Below, piece by piece: positions 44,568 to 54,305 of a stretch of 64,000 nt of DNA. The DNA is from Demequina soli. GTDB lineage: Bacteria; Actinomycetota; Actinomycetes; Actinomycetales; Demequinaceae. Location of the stretch: assembly GCF_000971195.1 (NCBI RefSeq), contig NZ_BBLZ01000001.1, positions 186,001-250,000 of the forward strand. Direction: 5' to 3'. Below the pieces are notes generated by a model. It saw only the letters and a program-made list of their open reading frames with translations, was not told the DNA's origin and did not search any database. Both the position numbers and the translations under genes were made by a program. Each line of letters begins with the position of its first letter. Positions within the stretch are counted from its first letter, which is position 1.

Positions 44568-46130
44568 ATGAGGAACCAGGGACTCGGCGACTGGGTCGCC
44601 CGTCGACGCATCAAGTCCGCCGGCGATACAGCGCTGATCGGCGAGGAGCGCACATATACGTATGAGGTGTTCGCGGACCGTATCGCCCGGCTCGCGAACG
44701 CCCTCGCGGCACGGGGGCTCGCCAAGCGTGACCGCCTGGTCTACCTGGGCAACAACCACCCCGACTTCCTGACGACATTCTTCGCGTGCGGCACGCTCGG
44801 CGCGATCTTCGTCCCGCTGAACACCCGGCTCGCCTCCAGCGAGCTCGAGTACATGATCGAGGACTCGGGTGCGACGTTCCTGGTCACCCACGAGTCGGCT
44901 CGCGACCTCGCCCGGGCCGCCGCCTGGTCGAGCGGCATCCGCCATCGCCTCGTGGTGGGCGGACCTGCGGATCTGCCTGCGGTCGAGTCGTTCGACGAGG
45001 TGGTGGACGCCGCGAGCGGATCGCTGCGCGACGAGGAGGTCTCGCTCGAGGATCCCGCGATGATCCTGTACACGTCCGGCACCACCGGGCGCCCGAAGGG
45101 CGCCGTCCTCACGCACGGGAACCTCACCTGGAACGTCTTCAACGCGATCGTGGACTACGACGTCACCAGCGAGGAGGTCGCGCTCATGCTCTCGCCCATG
45201 TTCCACGTCGCCTCCCTGTCGATGGGCGCCCTGCCGGCGCTGCTCAAGGGCGGCGCCGTGGTGCTGCAGGAGCGCGTGGAACCAGCGGCGGTGCTCGACG
45301 CGATCGCGTGCCACCAGGTGACCAGCCTGTCGGGCGTCCCCACGACGTTCCAGTTCCTCGCCGAGGATCCGGCATGGGCCGAGGCTGACCTGTCGAGCAT
45401 CAGGAAGCTCACCTGCGGCGGCTCCAGCATCCCGCTTCGCGTGATCGAGGCCTACGCCGCACGCGGGCTGTCGTTCTCGAGCGGCTACGGGATGACCGAG
45501 GCGTCGCCCGGAGCGACCTCGCTCCCGGTTCGGAAGGCGAGCGAGCACGTCGGCACATCCGGGTTGGCGCACTTCTTCACGAGCGTGCGCATCGTGGGTC
45601 CCGACGGATCGGTGCTCCCGCCGGGCGAGGCCGGCGAGATCCAGATCTCGGGGCCGAACGTCATCCGCGAGTACTGGCGCCGCCCCGATGAGAGCGCGAG
45701 GAGCCACGATGGCGCCTGGCTGAGATCGGGGGACATCGGCAGCGTCGACCGCGACGGCTATCTCACCGTGACCGACCGGCTCAAGGACATGATCATCTCC
45801 GGCGGCGAGAACGTGTACCCCGCGGAGATCGAGCAGCTCATCATGGAGCTGTCAGCCGTGCGAGCGAGCGCCGTCATCGGCGTGCCTGACGACCGGTGGG
45901 GCGAGGTCCCCCTCGCGGTCATCGCGTTGCACGCCGGAGCCGGCCTCTCGCCGCAGGCTGTCCTCGACCACCTCAAAGGGCGGCTCGCGCGGTACAAGCA
46001 ACCGCGCGCGGTGGTCATCGTGGACGACCTCCCCCGGACCGCGAGCGGAAAGGTCCGCAAGGTCGAGCTCAGGCAGATGTTCAGCGCCGTGCCGTCGGAC
46101 CCCGTGGACCAGGGTGCGAGGCGGGGCTAG
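44568..46130 (+). CDS. Acyl-CoA synthetase (AMP-binding)
   Basis: 520 residues. P-loop 'MILYTSGTTGRPKGAVLTHG', 'FSSGYGMTEASPGATSLP', 'WLRSGDIGSVDRDGYLTVTD', hinge 'DRLKDMIISGGENVYPAEIE', and the C-terminal Lys of 'LPRTASGKVRKVEL'. It would activate a carboxylic acid substrate for the SDR/MaoC steps. Last gene of the plus-strand operon; its end overlaps the convergent tetR stop by 4 bases. Confidence 0.92.
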   Translation: MRNQGLGDWVARRRIKSAGDTALIGEERTYTYEVFADRIARLANALAARGLAKRDRLVYLGNNHPDFLTTFFACGTLGAIFVPLNTRLASSELEYMIEDSGATFLVTHESARDLARAAAWSSGIRHRLVVGGPADLPAVESFDEVVDAASGSLRDEEVSLEDPAMILYTSGTTGRPKGAVLTHGNLTWNVFNAIVDYDVTSEEVALMLSPMFHVASLSMGALPALLKGGAVVLQERVEPAAVLDAIACHQVTSLSGVPTTFQFLAEDPAWAEADLSSIRKLTCGGSSIPLRVIEAYAARGLSFSSGYGMTEASPGATSLPVRKASEHVGTSGLAHFFTSVRIVGPDGSVLPPGEAGEIQISGPNVIREYWRRPDESARSHDGAWLRSGDIGSVDRDGYLTVTDRLKDMIISGGENVYPAEIEQLIMELSAVRASAVIGVPDDRWGEVPLAVIALHAGAGLSPQAVLDHLKGRLARYKQPRAVVIVDDLPRTASGKVRKVELRQMFSAVPSDPVDQGARRG

Positions 46131-46762
46131 AGCGAGAGATCCTCGGTGACGACGTCCTGGAGGCGGCTCCGGAACCTGTCGACGATGTCCACGGCTCGCG
46201 GGTCGAGGAGCCACTGGACCTGAAGCCCGTCGATGAGCGCGACGAGCTCGGAGGAGAGTCCCGGCGTCCAGGAGCCCGTTCGCACCCTCCCTCGGGACGA
46301 TGCCTCGACCAGCGCATCGTCGATGTCCGCCCGCAACGATCGGTACCGGGCGACGAAGTAGGCGTGAGCGGGGTGGTCGGGGTCGGATGCCTCGGCCGAC
46401 AGGACCGCGAACAGCGCGACGATCTCGCGCTGCGTCACATTGTGGGCGACGACGTCGAGCAGCCTGCGAAGGTAGTCGATGCCGTCGCGCCGCGGGTCCG
46501 CGCCCTCGAAGAAGAGGACGCCGTTGATGCGGTCGCGCTCCTCGAGGACCGCGGTGAGGAGCGCCTCCTTGGACGGGAAGTGGTGCTGAAGCCCCGCGCG
46601 TGAGACTCCGCACGCGGCGGCGATCTGCACCATCGACGCGGAGCGGTATCCCCCGGCGGCGAAAGCGAAGAACGCGGTGTTGAGGATCTCGGCACGCCGC
46701 CGCTCGCCCTTCGCGTAGCCGCCGCGTGTACGCGCGGCTGGCGGCGTCTCGCTCCCCGTCAT
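46127..46762 (-). CDS. TetR-family regulator
   Basis: 211 residues. 'RRAEILNTAFFAFAAGGYRS', 'SMVQIAAACGVSRAGLQHHF', 'PSKEALLTAVLEERD'. Last gene of the phosphotransferase-MATE-tetR operon (ATGA overlap with the MATE gene), so it likely regulates its own efflux operon. Confidence 0.9.
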   Translation of the reverse strand: MTGSETPPAARTRGGYAKGERRRAEILNTAFFAFAAGGYRSASMVQIAAACGVSRAGLQHHFPSKEALLTAVLEERDRINGVLFFEGADPRRDGIDYLRRLLDVVAHNVTQREIVALFAVLSAEASDPDHPAHAYFVARYRSLRADIDDALVEASSRGRVRTGSWTPGLSSELVALIDGLQVQWLLDPRAVDIVDRFRSRLQDVVTEDLSL

Positions 46763-48105
46763 GCCATCACCTTGGCACGAGCCGGACGTCGAACCCACCG
46801 CTTCACGCCCACGGCCGCGATGGCGGACACCAGATCCCCGGACGCGAGGGCGACCCAGATCCCGGTCGGGCCGAACGGAGCAAGCGTCGCGACGAGCGGA
46901 AGCCGGATGACGAGCACCGTGCCGATGGAGACGACATACGAGGCCCGGGGCGATCCCGTGGCCTGGAACAGCCCCGATACCAACGGCGCGACGCCGGAGA
47001 AGACGAATCCCAGGGCGACGATGCGGAGAGCCGTCGCCGCGTCGCCGTGCGCCGGGCCCGGGCCGAGGAAGACGGCTGCCAGGGGTTCCGCGGCGAGGAG
47101 CACGACCGCGCAGGCCACCGCGCCATAGAGCACGGTCGAGCGCATGACGATGCGCGTCGCGGCGCCTACCCGGTCGGCGAGGCCGGCGCCGCTCGAGTAG
47201 CTGACCACGGGTTGAGCCCCCTGCGTGATCCCGGTCTGGGGCATCGTGATGAACGTCTGGACCCGCGCGCAGACGGCGAACGCGGCGAGCGCTGCGGCGC
47301 CCGCGGTGGCGAGGGATGCGTTCACCACCGCGGCGACGACGGTCGCTCCGATGCCGGCGAGGAAGGACGGTGCACCGATCGCGACCATGGCGCCGATCGT
47401 GCGCGCACGGGGACGCAGGTGCGCGAGCGTGATCCGATACGGGCGGTCCGGCTGCCCGAAGAAGAACCACATGGACATCAGCGCGGACACCGCCTGCCCG
47501 CCCACCGTGCCGAGCGCCGCTCCCATGACGCCCATGTCGAGTCCCATGATGAGCAGCGGGTCCAGCGCGATCTGCACGGCCACGGGGATCACCCAGAGCA
47601 GCGTGGAGAATCGGATCCGCCCCTCGGCGCGCACGATCGCGGAGAAGCCGGTGGACACGAGTGCGCCGGCAAGGATCACGGCGGCATAGGGCCGCGCATA
47701 CGGCATCGTCTCCGCCGTCGCCCCCAACAGGCGCAGCAGCGGGTCCAGGAACGTCAGCCCGAGCAGGGTGGTCGCTGCGGCCGCCGACCAGAACAGGACG
47801 ATCGCATTTCCCGTGGCGCGAGCAGCGTGGCCCGTCCGGCCCGCGCCGAGCGCCCGCGCGACCAGCGACGCCGCCCCGACGCCGACCGTGGTCGACACCG
47901 CGCCGACGAGGAGCAGGAGCGGCGTCGCCAGCGCCACCGCCGCGAGCGCGGTCTCGCCGACCAGCCGTGCCACGAACCACGTGTTGGTCAGCGCGTAGAC
48001 GCCGTACACACCCACGGACATGGTCGTGTGCAGGCACGACTCCCACAGGAGCGGTCCGAGGGGTCGCGTCCCGAGCTCATCGGCGCGCGCGGGCGAGCGC
48101 GGCAC
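46759..48105 (-). CDS. MATE-family efflux protein
   Basis: 448 residues with 12 membrane segments in two homologous halves ('GPLLWESCLHTTMSVGVYGV' and 'ATVVAAVVNASLATAGAAAL'). Ion-coupled export of an organic cation or pathway compound. It follows the phosphotransferase gene after one base and overlaps the tetR start. Confidence 0.88.
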   Translation of the reverse strand: MPRSPARADELGTRPLGPLLWESCLHTTMSVGVYGVYALTNTWFVARLVGETALAAVALATPLLLLVGAVSTTVGVGAASLVARALGAGRTGHAARATGNAIVLFWSAAAATTLLGLTFLDPLLRLLGATAETMPYARPYAAVILAGALVSTGFSAIVRAEGRIRFSTLLWVIPVAVQIALDPLLIMGLDMGVMGAALGTVGGQAVSALMSMWFFFGQPDRPYRITLAHLRPRARTIGAMVAIGAPSFLAGIGATVVAAVVNASLATAGAAALAAFAVCARVQTFITMPQTGITQGAQPVVSYSSGAGLADRVGAATRIVMRSTVLYGAVACAVVLLAAEPLAAVFLGPGPAHGDAATALRIVALGFVFSGVAPLVSGLFQATGSPRASYVVSIGTVLVIRLPLVATLAPFGPTGIWVALASGDLVSAIAAVGVKRWVRRPARAKVMA

Positions 48106-48106
48106 G

Positions 48107-49099
48107 TCAGCGGCGCGCGCGACCGAGCGCGGCCATCACGCGGTCGAGCTCCGCCCGGCCGAAGTCGTAGACGACGGTGTCGGTGTGCCCCCGGTAGCGG
48201 GTCTCGACCACCATGATGAGCGCGAGGTACATCGAGTAGAGGCGGCGTCGCGTGCGCTGCGTCTCGCTGAGCACCCGCAAGCCGAAGCCCTCCATGAAGT
48301 CCGTCGGATCGTCGAATCCGGCGAGGTCGAGCCCGGTGAGCCCGGCCTCCATCAGCGGATCGCCGTACAGCGCGCGCTCGTGGTCGAGGATCGCGACGAT
48401 GCGCCCGTCCTTGATCATGGAGTTCTTCGCCCACAGATCGACCTCGATGAGCCGCGGTTCGGTGACCTCGTCGAGCGCGCCGGCATGCTCCTCAAGCACA
48501 CGCCGGATCTCGTCAGGCTCCCACCCGAGGTCGATCCCGACGGCGGCGCCGTCCCGCAGCGTGTCCTCGATGGCGGCGGTGAACGCCTCGCGCCAGGTGC
48601 GGAAGCCAGGCCCGAGCAGCGGCCCGTAGTGCGGGCCCACCACCTGGTTGATCTCGCGGTTGAGCGCGCCGAGCTCGCGGTTGCCCACGGCGATCACCTC
48701 GGGCGCAAGTCGCCCGTCAGAGGCGGCGAAGCCGAAGTTGTCCGCATCGATGTGCTCCATGAAGAACAGGTCCGCATCCACCACCTCGTGCGACAGGTCG
48801 ATGTGCTCGATCCGCGGTACCGGCACGGACGTCCGCTCGGCCACGAGGCGCATCGCCTCGAGCTCGTTGCGCATCATGCCGACCTCGCGAGTCAACACGG
48901 GCACGTCCGCCGGTGGGGCGACCTTGAGCACGACCACCCGACCCGACCGCAGCCGGATGCGGTAGGCCACGTTGAACCAGCCTTCGGTGATCTCCTCGGC
49001 GAAGTCCTCGTCCTCGGGCACCTCGTCGCGCCCGAACCCACGCTCGATCAGCACCCGGAGGGTGGCGGTGGACTGGCGGTTCTTCGTGAGACTCTCCAT
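48107..49099 (-). CDS. Phosphotransferase (APH-like kinase) family protein
   Basis: 330 residues. Kinase-like fold: 'EEITEGWFNVAYRIRLRSGR', Lys in 'VVVLKVAPPADVPVLTREVG', catalytic-loop variant 'RLIEVDLWAKNSMIKDGRIV' (Asp-x4-Asn) and metal Asp in 'VAILDHERALYGDPLMEAG'. Related to the many APH-family proteins of unknown substrate; here in an operon with MATE and TetR genes. ATG 49099 with GAGAGGACGAG upstream. Confidence 0.8.
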   Translation of the reverse strand: MESLTKNRQSTATLRVLIERGFGRDEVPEDEDFAEEITEGWFNVAYRIRLRSGRVVVLKVAPPADVPVLTREVGMMRNELEAMRLVAERTSVPVPRIEHIDLSHEVVDADLFFMEHIDADNFGFAASDGRLAPEVIAVGNRELGALNREINQVVGPHYGPLLGPGFRTWREAFTAAIEDTLRDGAAVGIDLGWEPDEIRRVLEEHAGALDEVTEPRLIEVDLWAKNSMIKDGRIVAILDHERALYGDPLMEAGLTGLDLAGFDDPTDFMEGFGLRVLSETQRTRRRLYSMYLALIMVVETRYRGHTDTVVYDFGRAELDRVMAALGRARR

Positions 49100-49168
49100 C
49101 GAGGCTCGTCCTCTCGTACGTCGCTCAACCCCAAGCCGCATGGCCGGGATGAGCAGAGAGCGTAGCAG

Positions 49169-49190
49169 AAACCGGCACCCTTGCCGGTTT
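49169..49190. promoter_or_regulatory. Palindrome AAACCGGCA-CCCT-TGCCGGTTT
   Basis: A 9-bp perfect inverted repeat 70 bases upstream of the phosphotransferase operon and about 100 bases after the convergent-strand tetR stop. On the plus strand a TTTT run follows. It may be the operator for the operon's own TetR, or a terminator. Confidence 0.5.
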
Positions 49191-49289
49191 TGTGGGGCGC
49201 GTGGGCATGGGTCACGGCGCGGCTTCGCACCTGAAGGCCTCCCGCCCGCCGGGGTCGACATCGCCGCGCGAGCGAGCTCCGCCGAGACT

Positions 49290-49829
49290 TCACACGCCGA
49301 CGACCTTCCTCACAGCCGATGCCACCACGTCGCGCTCGAGCGGCGCCACATCGAGGGCGCCGTGCAGCGCGAACCCCTCGATCAGGGCGTCGAGCTGACG
49401 CGCGACGTCTGGGGGGAACCAGCGTTCGAGCTCGGACCTGCTCACGGCCATCCATCGGCCGGTGATCTCTCGGTAGGCGGGGTCTCGTGCCGCGAGCATG
49501 TAGAGCTCGTACGCGACGATGTTGTCGCGCGCCCCGGCGTCGGCGCAGAGATCGCGGACGAGGGCGACCACGGCAGCGATCGCCTCCTCGTGCGTGCGCG
49601 CCTCGGCGAAGTGCGCGGCGTAGGACGCGGAGAAGTGCTCCGCGAAGCGCGCGAACGCCGTCCGGAGCAGGTCATCCATGCCATCGAAGTGATAGGTCAT
49701 GGACCCCAGGGGCACGTCAGCACGGTGAGCGATCCCTCGGTGGGACACCCCGGCCACGCCGACCTCTGCGATCAGGTCGAGCGTGACCTCGACGATGCGG
49801 TCGCGCCTTCCGGGATCATGGCGCCGCAC
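49290..49829 (-). CDS. TetR-family regulator (AcrR-like)
   Basis: 179 residues. 'RDRIVEVTLDLIAEVGVAGV', 'SHRGIAHRADVPLGSMTYHF', 'DGMDDLLRTAFARFAEHF'. Overlaps the 3' end of the acetyltransferase gene by 14 bases, so it is the second gene of that operon and probably autoregulated from the GTACGATCGTAC palindrome upstream. Confidence 0.88.
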   Translation of the reverse strand: MRRHDPGRRDRIVEVTLDLIAEVGVAGVSHRGIAHRADVPLGSMTYHFDGMDDLLRTAFARFAEHFSASYAAHFAEARTHEEAIAAVVALVRDLCADAGARDNIVAYELYMLAARDPAYREITGRWMAVSRSELERWFPPDVARQLDALIEGFALHGALDVAPLERDVVASAVRKVVGV

Positions 49830-50439
49830 TCTCGCCGTCCTCCTCGAGCGTGCGGATCACCTTCGCGGGAACGCCGGCCACGACGACGTTCGCCGGCACG
49901 TCCTTGGTCACGACCGCACCGGCGGCGACGACGGAGTTCTCGCCCACGCTCACTCCTGGGCAGATGATGGCGCCGCCGCCGAGCCACACGTTGTCGCCGA
50001 TGACGATGGGTCGCGCCGCCTCCCACTTGTCGCGCCGGGGCTGCGGATCCAAGGGATGCGTCGGCGTGAGGAGCTGGACGTGGGGACCGATCTGGCAGTC
50101 GGCACCGATCGTGATGGGCGCGACGTCCAAGGCGGTGAGGCCCATGTTGACGAAGGTGCGGGCACCGATGCGGATGTTCGTGCCGTAGTCGACATAAATC
50201 GGCGCCCGCACGAATGCGGTGGGGTCCGTTCCAGGCATCAGCTCTCGCGCGGCCTCTTGACCACGCTCGGGATCCCGGTGGTACTCGTCCGCGAAACGCG
50301 CCATGCGCCGCACGGCGACACCTTGCGCCTCTGCGATCGCCGGGTCGTCCGCGATGTAAAGGTCTCCCGCCATCATCCGTTCGTGGTGGGACCGCCGGTC
50401 GGCCGCGCCGTCGCCACGAGAGGCTTCATGATCACTCAT
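49816..50439 (-). CDS. Sugar O-acetyltransferase, maltose/galactoside type
   Basis: 207 residues. N-terminal 'RMMAGDLYIADDPAIAEAQG', then left-handed beta-helix hexapeptide repeats: 'NIRIGARTFVNMGLTALDVA', 'IGPHVQLLTPTHPLDP', 'IGDNVWLGGGAIICPGVSVG', 'VVAAGAVVTKDVPANVVVAG'. Acetyl-CoA-dependent O-acetylation of a sugar or xenobiotic, a detoxification reaction. ATG 50439 chosen. Confidence 0.9.
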   Translation of the reverse strand: MSDHEASRGDGAADRRSHHERMMAGDLYIADDPAIAEAQGVAVRRMARFADEYHRDPERGQEAARELMPGTDPTAFVRAPIYVDYGTNIRIGARTFVNMGLTALDVAPITIGADCQIGPHVQLLTPTHPLDPQPRRDKWEAARPIVIGDNVWLGGGAIICPGVSVGENSVVAAGAVVTKDVPANVVVAGVPAKVIRTLEEDGESAAP

Positions 50440-50441
50440 GC

Positions 50442-50453
50442 GTACGATCGTAC
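50442..50453 (-). promoter_or_regulatory. Operator candidate GTACGATCGTAC
   Basis: A perfect 12-base palindrome two bases upstream of the acetyltransferase ATG, extended by AT-rich flanks; a -10-like TTATGT lies on its far side. Likely target of the TetR protein encoded in the same operon. Confidence 0.6.
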
Positions 50454-50578
50454 ATAACCACCCCGGGTGCGCGCCCCACAGGCCGCTCGGGCCCGGAGCC
50501 CGACCAGGACCGGCCACCTCGTCAACGTCGCGGTGCGGCCGTGAGCCCGGCGCTCCCCACGCAGGCGACCGGACGCGA

Positions 50579-50624
50579 GACGGCCGTCCCGACGCGCGCG
50601 GCAGCGCACGTCGGGACGGCCGTC
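50579..50624 (-). terminator. Terminator hairpin after the MMPL gene
   Basis: 16-bp perfect stem (50579-50594 with 50609-50624), 14-base loop, 21 bases past the stop at 50645. Confidence 0.8.
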
Positions 50625-50644
50625 AGGGCTGCGTCACGCCGGCA

Positions 50645-53113
50645 TCAGCCCTGCGGCGACCCCGCCGCGACCAGGTCGTCGTCCCCCTCCCGATCAGACG
50701 ACTGCGGCAGAGGATGCGAGCGTTCGAGCGCCGCGCCCTCGACATCCACGTCCGGAAGGATGCGGTCGAGCCACCTCGGAAGCCACCACGCCGCCGAGCC
50801 GAGCAGGTGCATGACCGCCGGGATGAGCAGCAGCCGCACGACGAAAGCGTCGAGCAGCACGCCGAAGGCGAGCGCGAATCCCACGGACTTCACCAGGGCA
50901 GACTCGGCGAAGATGAACCCCGAGAAGACCGACACCATGATGAGGGCCGCGGCGACCACGACGCTCCGGCCCGCGCGAAGACCCGTCACGACCGCCTCGC
51001 GCGCGGGCGCGCCGTGCACGTAGGCCTCACGCATGCCGGACACCAGGAACAGCTGGTAGTCCATCGCCAGCCCGAACAGCACGCCGACCGCGACGATCGG
51101 GATGAAGGTCAGCACAGGCCCGGGCTCGTTGATGCCGAACACCCCCGAGAGCCACCCCCATTGGAACACCGCGGTCAGGCCGCCGAACATCGCGACGAGC
51201 GACAGGATGAAGCCGAGCGTCGCGGTGAGTGGTACGAGCAGCGAGCGGAACACGACCAGCAGGATCAGCAGCGAGAATCCGACGACAACCGCGAGGTAGA
51301 TAGGGAGCGCGTCGGCCACCTTCTCGCTGATGTCGATGTTGCCCGAGGCGTTGCCGGCGACGCCGAACGAGTCGACCCCGGCGAGCTTCAGGTCGCGGAT
51401 CTCGACGACAAGATCCTCGGTCGACGCCGCCGTAGGCCCGTCGGCCGGGATGAGCTGGAAGGCGAGCAGCGTGCCATCCTCGGAGGCGCCCATCGGCACG
51501 ACCGCGCGGACGTTGTCGAGCGACTTCAACGCCGTGCCGACGCGCACCTGCTCGGCCAGCAGCGCATCATCCGTGACGACGTCCCCCATGTCCGCGACCG
51601 TGACCAGGGGGCTGTTGAATCCCGCGCCGAACTCGTCCCGGGTGAGCGTGTAGGCACGATAGCCGTCGGACCCGGCCGGCTCCCCGGCGCTCGTGTTGAG
51701 CCCCATGCGCATGTCGAGCGCAGGGATGGCGATCACGATGAGCAGCGCGACGGCGCCGACGATCGTGAGGACGGCGCGGCGCGTGGTCATCGCCTTCCGG
51801 CTCGCACCTCGGCCGCGCGTCGCGGCCGAGCGGGCACGGCCGCGCCCCTTGGCCTTGGGGGTCAGACGCGAACCCGCGAGGCCCATCAGCGCCGGGGTGA
51901 GCGAGAGCGCCATCGCGATGGCGACCGCGACACAGATGGCGCCCACGGTTCCCATCGCTCCGAGGAAGGAGATTCCCACGAGGTTGAGCGCCAACAGGGC
52001 GGTCACCACGGTGGCACCGGCGAACAGCACGGCGTTGCCGGAAGTGCCGTTGGCAAGACCGATCGACTCCCGCACCTCCATGCCGGCCCGGAGCTGCTTG
52101 CGGTGGCGGTTGATGATGAAGAGCGCGTAGTCGATGCCGACAGCAACGCCGAGCATCAGGCCGAGGATCGGCGTCAGCGTCATCATGTCGAGGACGCTCG
52201 AGAGGCTGAGCGAGACCATGAGCCCGACGGCGACGCCGAGCAGCGCGACGATGAGCGGGAGGCCGGCCGCGGTGATCGTACCGAGCATGACGATCAGGAC
52301 GATCGCCGCGACCAGCAGGCCGCCGATCTCCCCCGGCCCGACGATGCTGGGCATCTCGCCGGAGATCTCACCCGCAGGAATCACGTCGACACCATCGATC
52401 GGATGGTCCGCGAGGCTCGCCTTGATCGCGTCCTTGAGGTCCTCCGAGATCGTCGTCGCCGCCTCGTTGAACTGCACCGCGGCCATCGCCGTGGCGCCGT
52501 CGTCCGAGATCTGCTGGGCACCATCCGCGAGAGACATGAGTGCGGCCGCGTTGCCCAGCGAGGCCTGCTGAGCGTCAAGCTTCGCCAGCGCGCTCTCGAG
52601 ATCTTCCTGCTGCGCGTCGAGCGCGTCGACGGCGGCGTCGAGCGCCCCCGTCTCCGCGAGGCTCGTGCGCTGGCTCGCGATCCGCTCGAGCCCCGCCTCG
52701 ACGTCGGCGCGTGCCGCCGCGATCTCATCAAGGCCCCGGGCGACGTCCGCATGCTGCGTCTCGATCTCCTTCGCGGTCGCGAAGGGATCCACGGCGCCCG
52801 TGACGCCGTCGACATCCTCCAGCGCGGCGAGCGTCGCGCCGACCTCGGCCTGCTGCGCCTCGGTGAACGGCTCGCCGTCGACGGTCTGGAAGAGGACCGT
52901 GCTCGCGCCGGCACCCGCGTCGGGGAAGCCCTCGGCGATCTGCGCGCCGACCTCCTCGGTCGGGGTGCCGGGGATGCTGATGGCGGTGGAAAGCGTGCCA
53001 CCGAACAGCACGAAGGCGCCGACGGCGAGCGCGAGCGCGCTGAGCCACGCGCCGATCACGCGCCATGGATGCCGAGCCGACGAGACGCCGAGCCGGTAGA
53101 GAAGTGCAGCCAC
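50645..53113 (-). CDS. MMPL-family RND transporter
   Basis: 822 residues. N-terminal TM ('HPWRVIGAWLSALALAVGAF'), an external domain with a coiled-coil-like Ala/Gln/Asp stretch (about residues 110-240), then two blocks of membrane helices with RND signatures 'GVAVGIDYALFIINRHRKQL' and 'VGVLFGLAMDYQLFLVSGMR'. Exports lipids, siderophores or toxic hydrophobic compounds. GTG 53113 was taken as start; the upstream extension is Arg/Pro-rich. The quinone reductase gene lies just upstream on the same strand. Confidence 0.9.
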   Translation of the reverse strand: MAALLYRLGVSSARHPWRVIGAWLSALALAVGAFVLFGGTLSTAISIPGTPTEEVGAQIAEGFPDAGAGASTVLFQTVDGEPFTEAQQAEVGATLAALEDVDGVTGAVDPFATAKEIETQHADVARGLDEIAAARADVEAGLERIASQRTSLAETGALDAAVDALDAQQEDLESALAKLDAQQASLGNAAALMSLADGAQQISDDGATAMAAVQFNEAATTISEDLKDAIKASLADHPIDGVDVIPAGEISGEMPSIVGPGEIGGLLVAAIVLIVMLGTITAAGLPLIVALLGVAVGLMVSLSLSSVLDMMTLTPILGLMLGVAVGIDYALFIINRHRKQLRAGMEVRESIGLANGTSGNAVLFAGATVVTALLALNLVGISFLGAMGTVGAICVAVAIAMALSLTPALMGLAGSRLTPKAKGRGRARSAATRGRGASRKAMTTRRAVLTIVGAVALLIVIAIPALDMRMGLNTSAGEPAGSDGYRAYTLTRDEFGAGFNSPLVTVADMGDVVTDDALLAEQVRVGTALKSLDNVRAVVPMGASEDGTLLAFQLIPADGPTAASTEDLVVEIRDLKLAGVDSFGVAGNASGNIDISEKVADALPIYLAVVVGFSLLILLVVFRSLLVPLTATLGFILSLVAMFGGLTAVFQWGWLSGVFGINEPGPVLTFIPIVAVGVLFGLAMDYQLFLVSGMREAYVHGAPAREAVVTGLRAGRSVVVAAALIMVSVFSGFIFAESALVKSVGFALAFGVLLDAFVVRLLLIPAVMHLLGSAAWWLPRWLDRILPDVDVEGAALERSHPLPQSSDREGDDDLVAAGSPQG

Positions 53114-53198
53114 TGGAGGACCTTTCAGAAACGTAGGGGACTGAAGAACAGGGGGCGGTCGGAGAGCCACCGGGCGGGGCACGCCTGGCGACCATGGG

Positions 53199-54098
53199 TC
53201 ACGGGCGCAGGAGGGTCTTCCCACGCTCGCGGTCGACATGCACGAGCGGCGCATCCTCGAGGGGACGCACGCCTGTCACGTGCAGGCGGAGACGGCCGGC
53301 GTCGACTGACGCGACAAGCTCCTCGAGGACCGTGCGCGAGGGGTGCGCGGCCATCCTGATGGTGGTGATCCGTTCGTCGTCCGCCTCGATGTCCGTGGTC
53401 GCCGACACCAGACGACCGCGAGTCCGCACCAGCGGCGCGAGCTCCGCGACCGGGGTGGGCGCGACGTTGACGGCGAGGTCGTAGGAACCCGGCTCGATGT
53501 CGCGGACCGCCGTCTCGGTGTAGTCGAGGATCCGCGCTGCGCCGTAGCCGCGCACGCGCTCCACGCTCATCGGGCCCGCGATCGCATCGACCTCCGCGCC
53601 GGCGGCGACCGCGAGCTGGACCGCGAGGCCACCGACCACGCTTCCGGCACCGTTGACGAGCACACGTTGGCCACCGACGAGCGCACCGTGCTCGAACAGG
53701 GCCTGCCACGCGGTGGTCCCGGTCGACGGCAGCCCCGCGGCTTCGACCAGGGGTATCGCCGTCGGCGCGTGGGCAAGCAGCCCGACCGGCACGGCGACGT
53801 ACTCGGCCGCTGCTCCCACGATGTTCGGCGGGAGGAACGCCACGACAGCATCCCCTGGCGCGAACTCCGGTCCAGCATCGCCGACGATCGTCCCAGCGAG
53901 GTCCATGCCCATCGTGTGCGGAAAGGTCAGCGGCAGCACGGCAGAGAAGGCGCCGGTGCGGATCGCCACATCGGCAGGGTTGAAGGACGTCGCCGCCACC
54001 TTGACGAGCGCCTCCCCTGGGGCCTGTCGAGGCATCGGAGCCTCGTCCACCTGCAGAACCTCGGGCCCTCCGTAGGCATGGATGCGCAGCGCCTTCAT
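53199..54098 (-). CDS. NADPH:quinone reductase-like MDR protein
   Basis: 299 residues. Groups with zinc-free quinone oxidoreductases: 'MKALRIHAYGGPEVLQVDEA', 'TMGMDLAGTIVGDAGPEFAP', NADPH site 'VLVNGAGSVVGGLAVQLAVA'. Reduces quinones or enones, a detoxifying step. With the MMPL gene it forms a two-gene operon divergent from a tetR gene. Confidence 0.87.
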   Translation of the reverse strand: MKALRIHAYGGPEVLQVDEAPMPRQAPGEALVKVAATSFNPADVAIRTGAFSAVLPLTFPHTMGMDLAGTIVGDAGPEFAPGDAVVAFLPPNIVGAAAEYVAVPVGLLAHAPTAIPLVEAAGLPSTGTTAWQALFEHGALVGGQRVLVNGAGSVVGGLAVQLAVAAGAEVDAIAGPMSVERVRGYGAARILDYTETAVRDIEPGSYDLAVNVAPTPVAELAPLVRTRGRLVSATTDIEADDERITTIRMAAHPSRTVLEELVASVDAGRLRLHVTGVRPLEDAPLVHVDRERGKTLLRP

Positions 54099-54221
54099 GT
54101 CGTACCTCTCCGTGTGGTGCGCGCCACGTGAGCGCCTCGCGCGCATCACATGGCATTCACTGCGTCGGAACTGGCGGCATCGGCACACCAAGGCGCCTCC
54201 ACAGCCGGCATCGACGCCCAA

Positions 54222-54264
54222 AACCGGAGGCAATTCCTCCGGTTGACTGGGACCTTAGCACTAA
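54222..54264. promoter_or_regulatory. TetR operators between quinone reductase and tetR
   Basis: AACCGGAGG (54222-54230) and CCTCCGGTT (54236-54244) form a perfect inverted repeat around CAATT; TTAG-CA-CTAA (54255-54264) is a second small palindrome. Both sit in the divergent intergenic region. Confidence 0.7.
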
Positions 54265-54305
54265 AACGGAGAACGTGCGTCCGCTTGCCTGCCTAGGATG
54301 AACCC

